Shown: positions 24,909 through 26,021 of the stretch, in pieces
How positions within the stretch are numbered: position 1 is the first letter of the stretch
How the letters are laid out: the number at the start of each line of letters is the position of its first letter
Source: Beroe ovata
Taxonomy: Eukaryota; Ctenophora; Nuda; Beroida; Beroidae
Assembly: GCA_946803715.1 (NCBI GenBank)
Contig: CAMPET010000086.1
Location: 231,422-257,442 of the forward strand
Length of the DNA stretch: 26,021 nt
Direction of reading: 5' to 3'
Notes under the pieces: model-generated
The model's input: only the letters and a program-made list of their open reading frames with translations
What the model was told of the DNA's origin: nothing
The model's database searches: none
Position numbers and translations under genes: made by a program

Positions 24909-25117
24909 CATTCCATGACGTATACATCACTCTAGGTCACTACGTACCACTGATACCACTACATTACATTCCACGACGTATAAACCATTCTACGTCACTG
25001 CTTACCACTGACACCACTACACAATAGTCCATGACATATACGCAACTCTACGTCACTACTCACCGCTAACACCAATACAAAACGTTCCGTGACGTGTAAA
25101 CCATTCTACGTCACTTA
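24909..25117. repeat. 58-base tandem repeat with paired TGACGT/ACGTCA sites
   Basis: Nearly four copies start at about 24909, 24967, 25025 and 25083. Each reads CATTCCATGACGTATA, then about ten bases, then CTACGTCACT, then ACCACTGACACCACTAC or a variant. Most copies thus carry two TGACGT half-sites in opposite orientation, which look like cAMP-response/ATF-type sites. Whether any factor binds is unknown. Confidence 0.88.
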
Positions 25118-25125
25118 ACAAGATT

Positions 25126-25655
25126 AAGGGCCAATATTACCCCTTATCCGCCTAAAAACATGTCACTATGTCAGTTTGAGTGAGCATTTGAGGATAGCTC
25201 CCAAAGAGATAGACCGATTGACTTGAAACTTCTACCATAGCTCAAGGACCATAAGAAACTTGGATAACCAAAATTTCACGCCATACTGATATTCGGTCCC
25301 AAAGTCAAGGGTCGACATAACCCCTCATCCGCCAAAAATATGTCAGTTTGAGTGGGCATTTGAGGATAGCTCCCAAACGGATAGACCGACTGACTGAAAA
25401 CTTCCACCATAGCTCAAGGACCATTAGAAACTCGGACAACCAAAATTTCGCGCCAATCCGATAATCAGTTCAACAGTTAAGGGCCGCCATAACCCCTTAT
25501 CGACCCAAAACATGTCAGTTTGAGTAAGCATTTGAGTATAGCTCCCAAACAGATCGACCAATTGACTTGAAACTTCTACCATAGCTCAGGGACCATTAGA
25601 AACTCGGACAACCAAAATTTCATGTCAATCCGATGATCGGTTCCCGAGTCAGTGG
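25126..25655. repeat. 172-base satellite-like tandem repeat, three copies
   Basis: The anchor TCAGTTTGAGT recurs at 25171, 25343 and 25515, an exact 172-base spacing. Other shared blocks are GATAGCTCCCAAA, TTCTACCATAGCTCA, GGACCATTAGAAACTCGGA and CAACCAAAATTTCA. Copies differ by scattered substitutions; the first has a small insertion near 25165. No open frame spans it. Confidence 0.92.
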
Positions 25656-26021
25656 CCGCGGGGGGTATTCGGCAGTAAGTGGGAAGGACGGCATCACCCT
25701 ATCTGGTCAAAAGTCCAAACCACCCACCCACCTACCAGATAGCGCCATGTCAGTAACTGGACACTCCAAAATAAATTTAGACCCACCCCCATGACGTGGA
25801 ATATACGCAGATTCTCTTTATGTTTTAGCCTTTGAACTTCAACTTGATCAAAACAAATATAGTATGGTGCAATGCATAAGAATGCAACAATAAGAAATAA
25901 GAATGTGATTAAGATTACATAACCATTGAAAACAGTAGGTAATACTGTTTTGATCCATCGTGAGCAATGATCACATATTGAACGTATTATACAAAGAAGA
26001 GCGAAATTCGAAATATAATAT

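Overview
ORGANISM. This is nuclear DNA of an animal. All three genes are split into many short exons (about 50-500 bases) joined by GT-AG introns of tens to a few hundred bases. The proteins are a maintenance DNA methyltransferase (DNMT1), an ISWI chromatin remodeller and a Rap GTPase-activating protein. Compact introns, abundant minisatellites, tiny inverted-repeat elements, CpG-rich hairpins and a DNMT1 gene would suit an early-branching marine animal such as a sponge. That placement is an inference; no species can be named from sequence alone. LAYOUT. All three protein genes lie head-to-tail on the minus strand, so read from right to left. (1) 24653-19099: ISWI (SMARCA1/SMARCA5 type), 20 exons from just before the Walker A motif to the stop codon; its first exons lie beyond the right edge. 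(2) 17519-9679: a complete 23-exon gene whose exons sum to 2580 bases (859 residues plus stop) with consistent splice phases throughout. It encodes LIM zinc finger - Rap1GAP-type GAP domain - BTB/POZ - BACK. I know of no described animal protein with this order, and it is the main discovery candidate here. (3) 7847 (or 8118) to beyond the left edge: DNMT1, 22 exons from the start codon to just after catalytic motif I; the rest of the methyltransferase domain is outside the window. BETWEEN AND WITHIN GENES. The two intergenic gaps (7848-9678 and 17520-19098) hold miniature inverted-repeat elements, several with visible target-site duplications of 8-10 bases, and CpG-rich hairpins. Introns carry minisatellites. 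Many are built on a shared TGGTGTCA core, which also occurs repeatedly inside one DNMT1 coding exon. The right end (24654-26021) has no recognisable exon; it holds a 58-base tandem repeat with paired TGACGT/ACGTCA sites and a 172-base tandem repeat. HOW THE GENES RELATE. DNMT1 (copying CpG methylation) and ISWI (nucleosome spacing) both maintain chromatin after replication. The gene between them looks like a small-GTPase regulator with a possible Cullin-3 adaptor tail. Nothing in the sequence shows that the three are co-regulated; shared strand and closeness are the only links. METHOD LIMITS. Exon borders were placed by eye from splice signals, reading phase and remembered family conservation. 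No alignment, transcript or database search was available. No RNA gene, CRISPR array, virus or transposase gene was seen.
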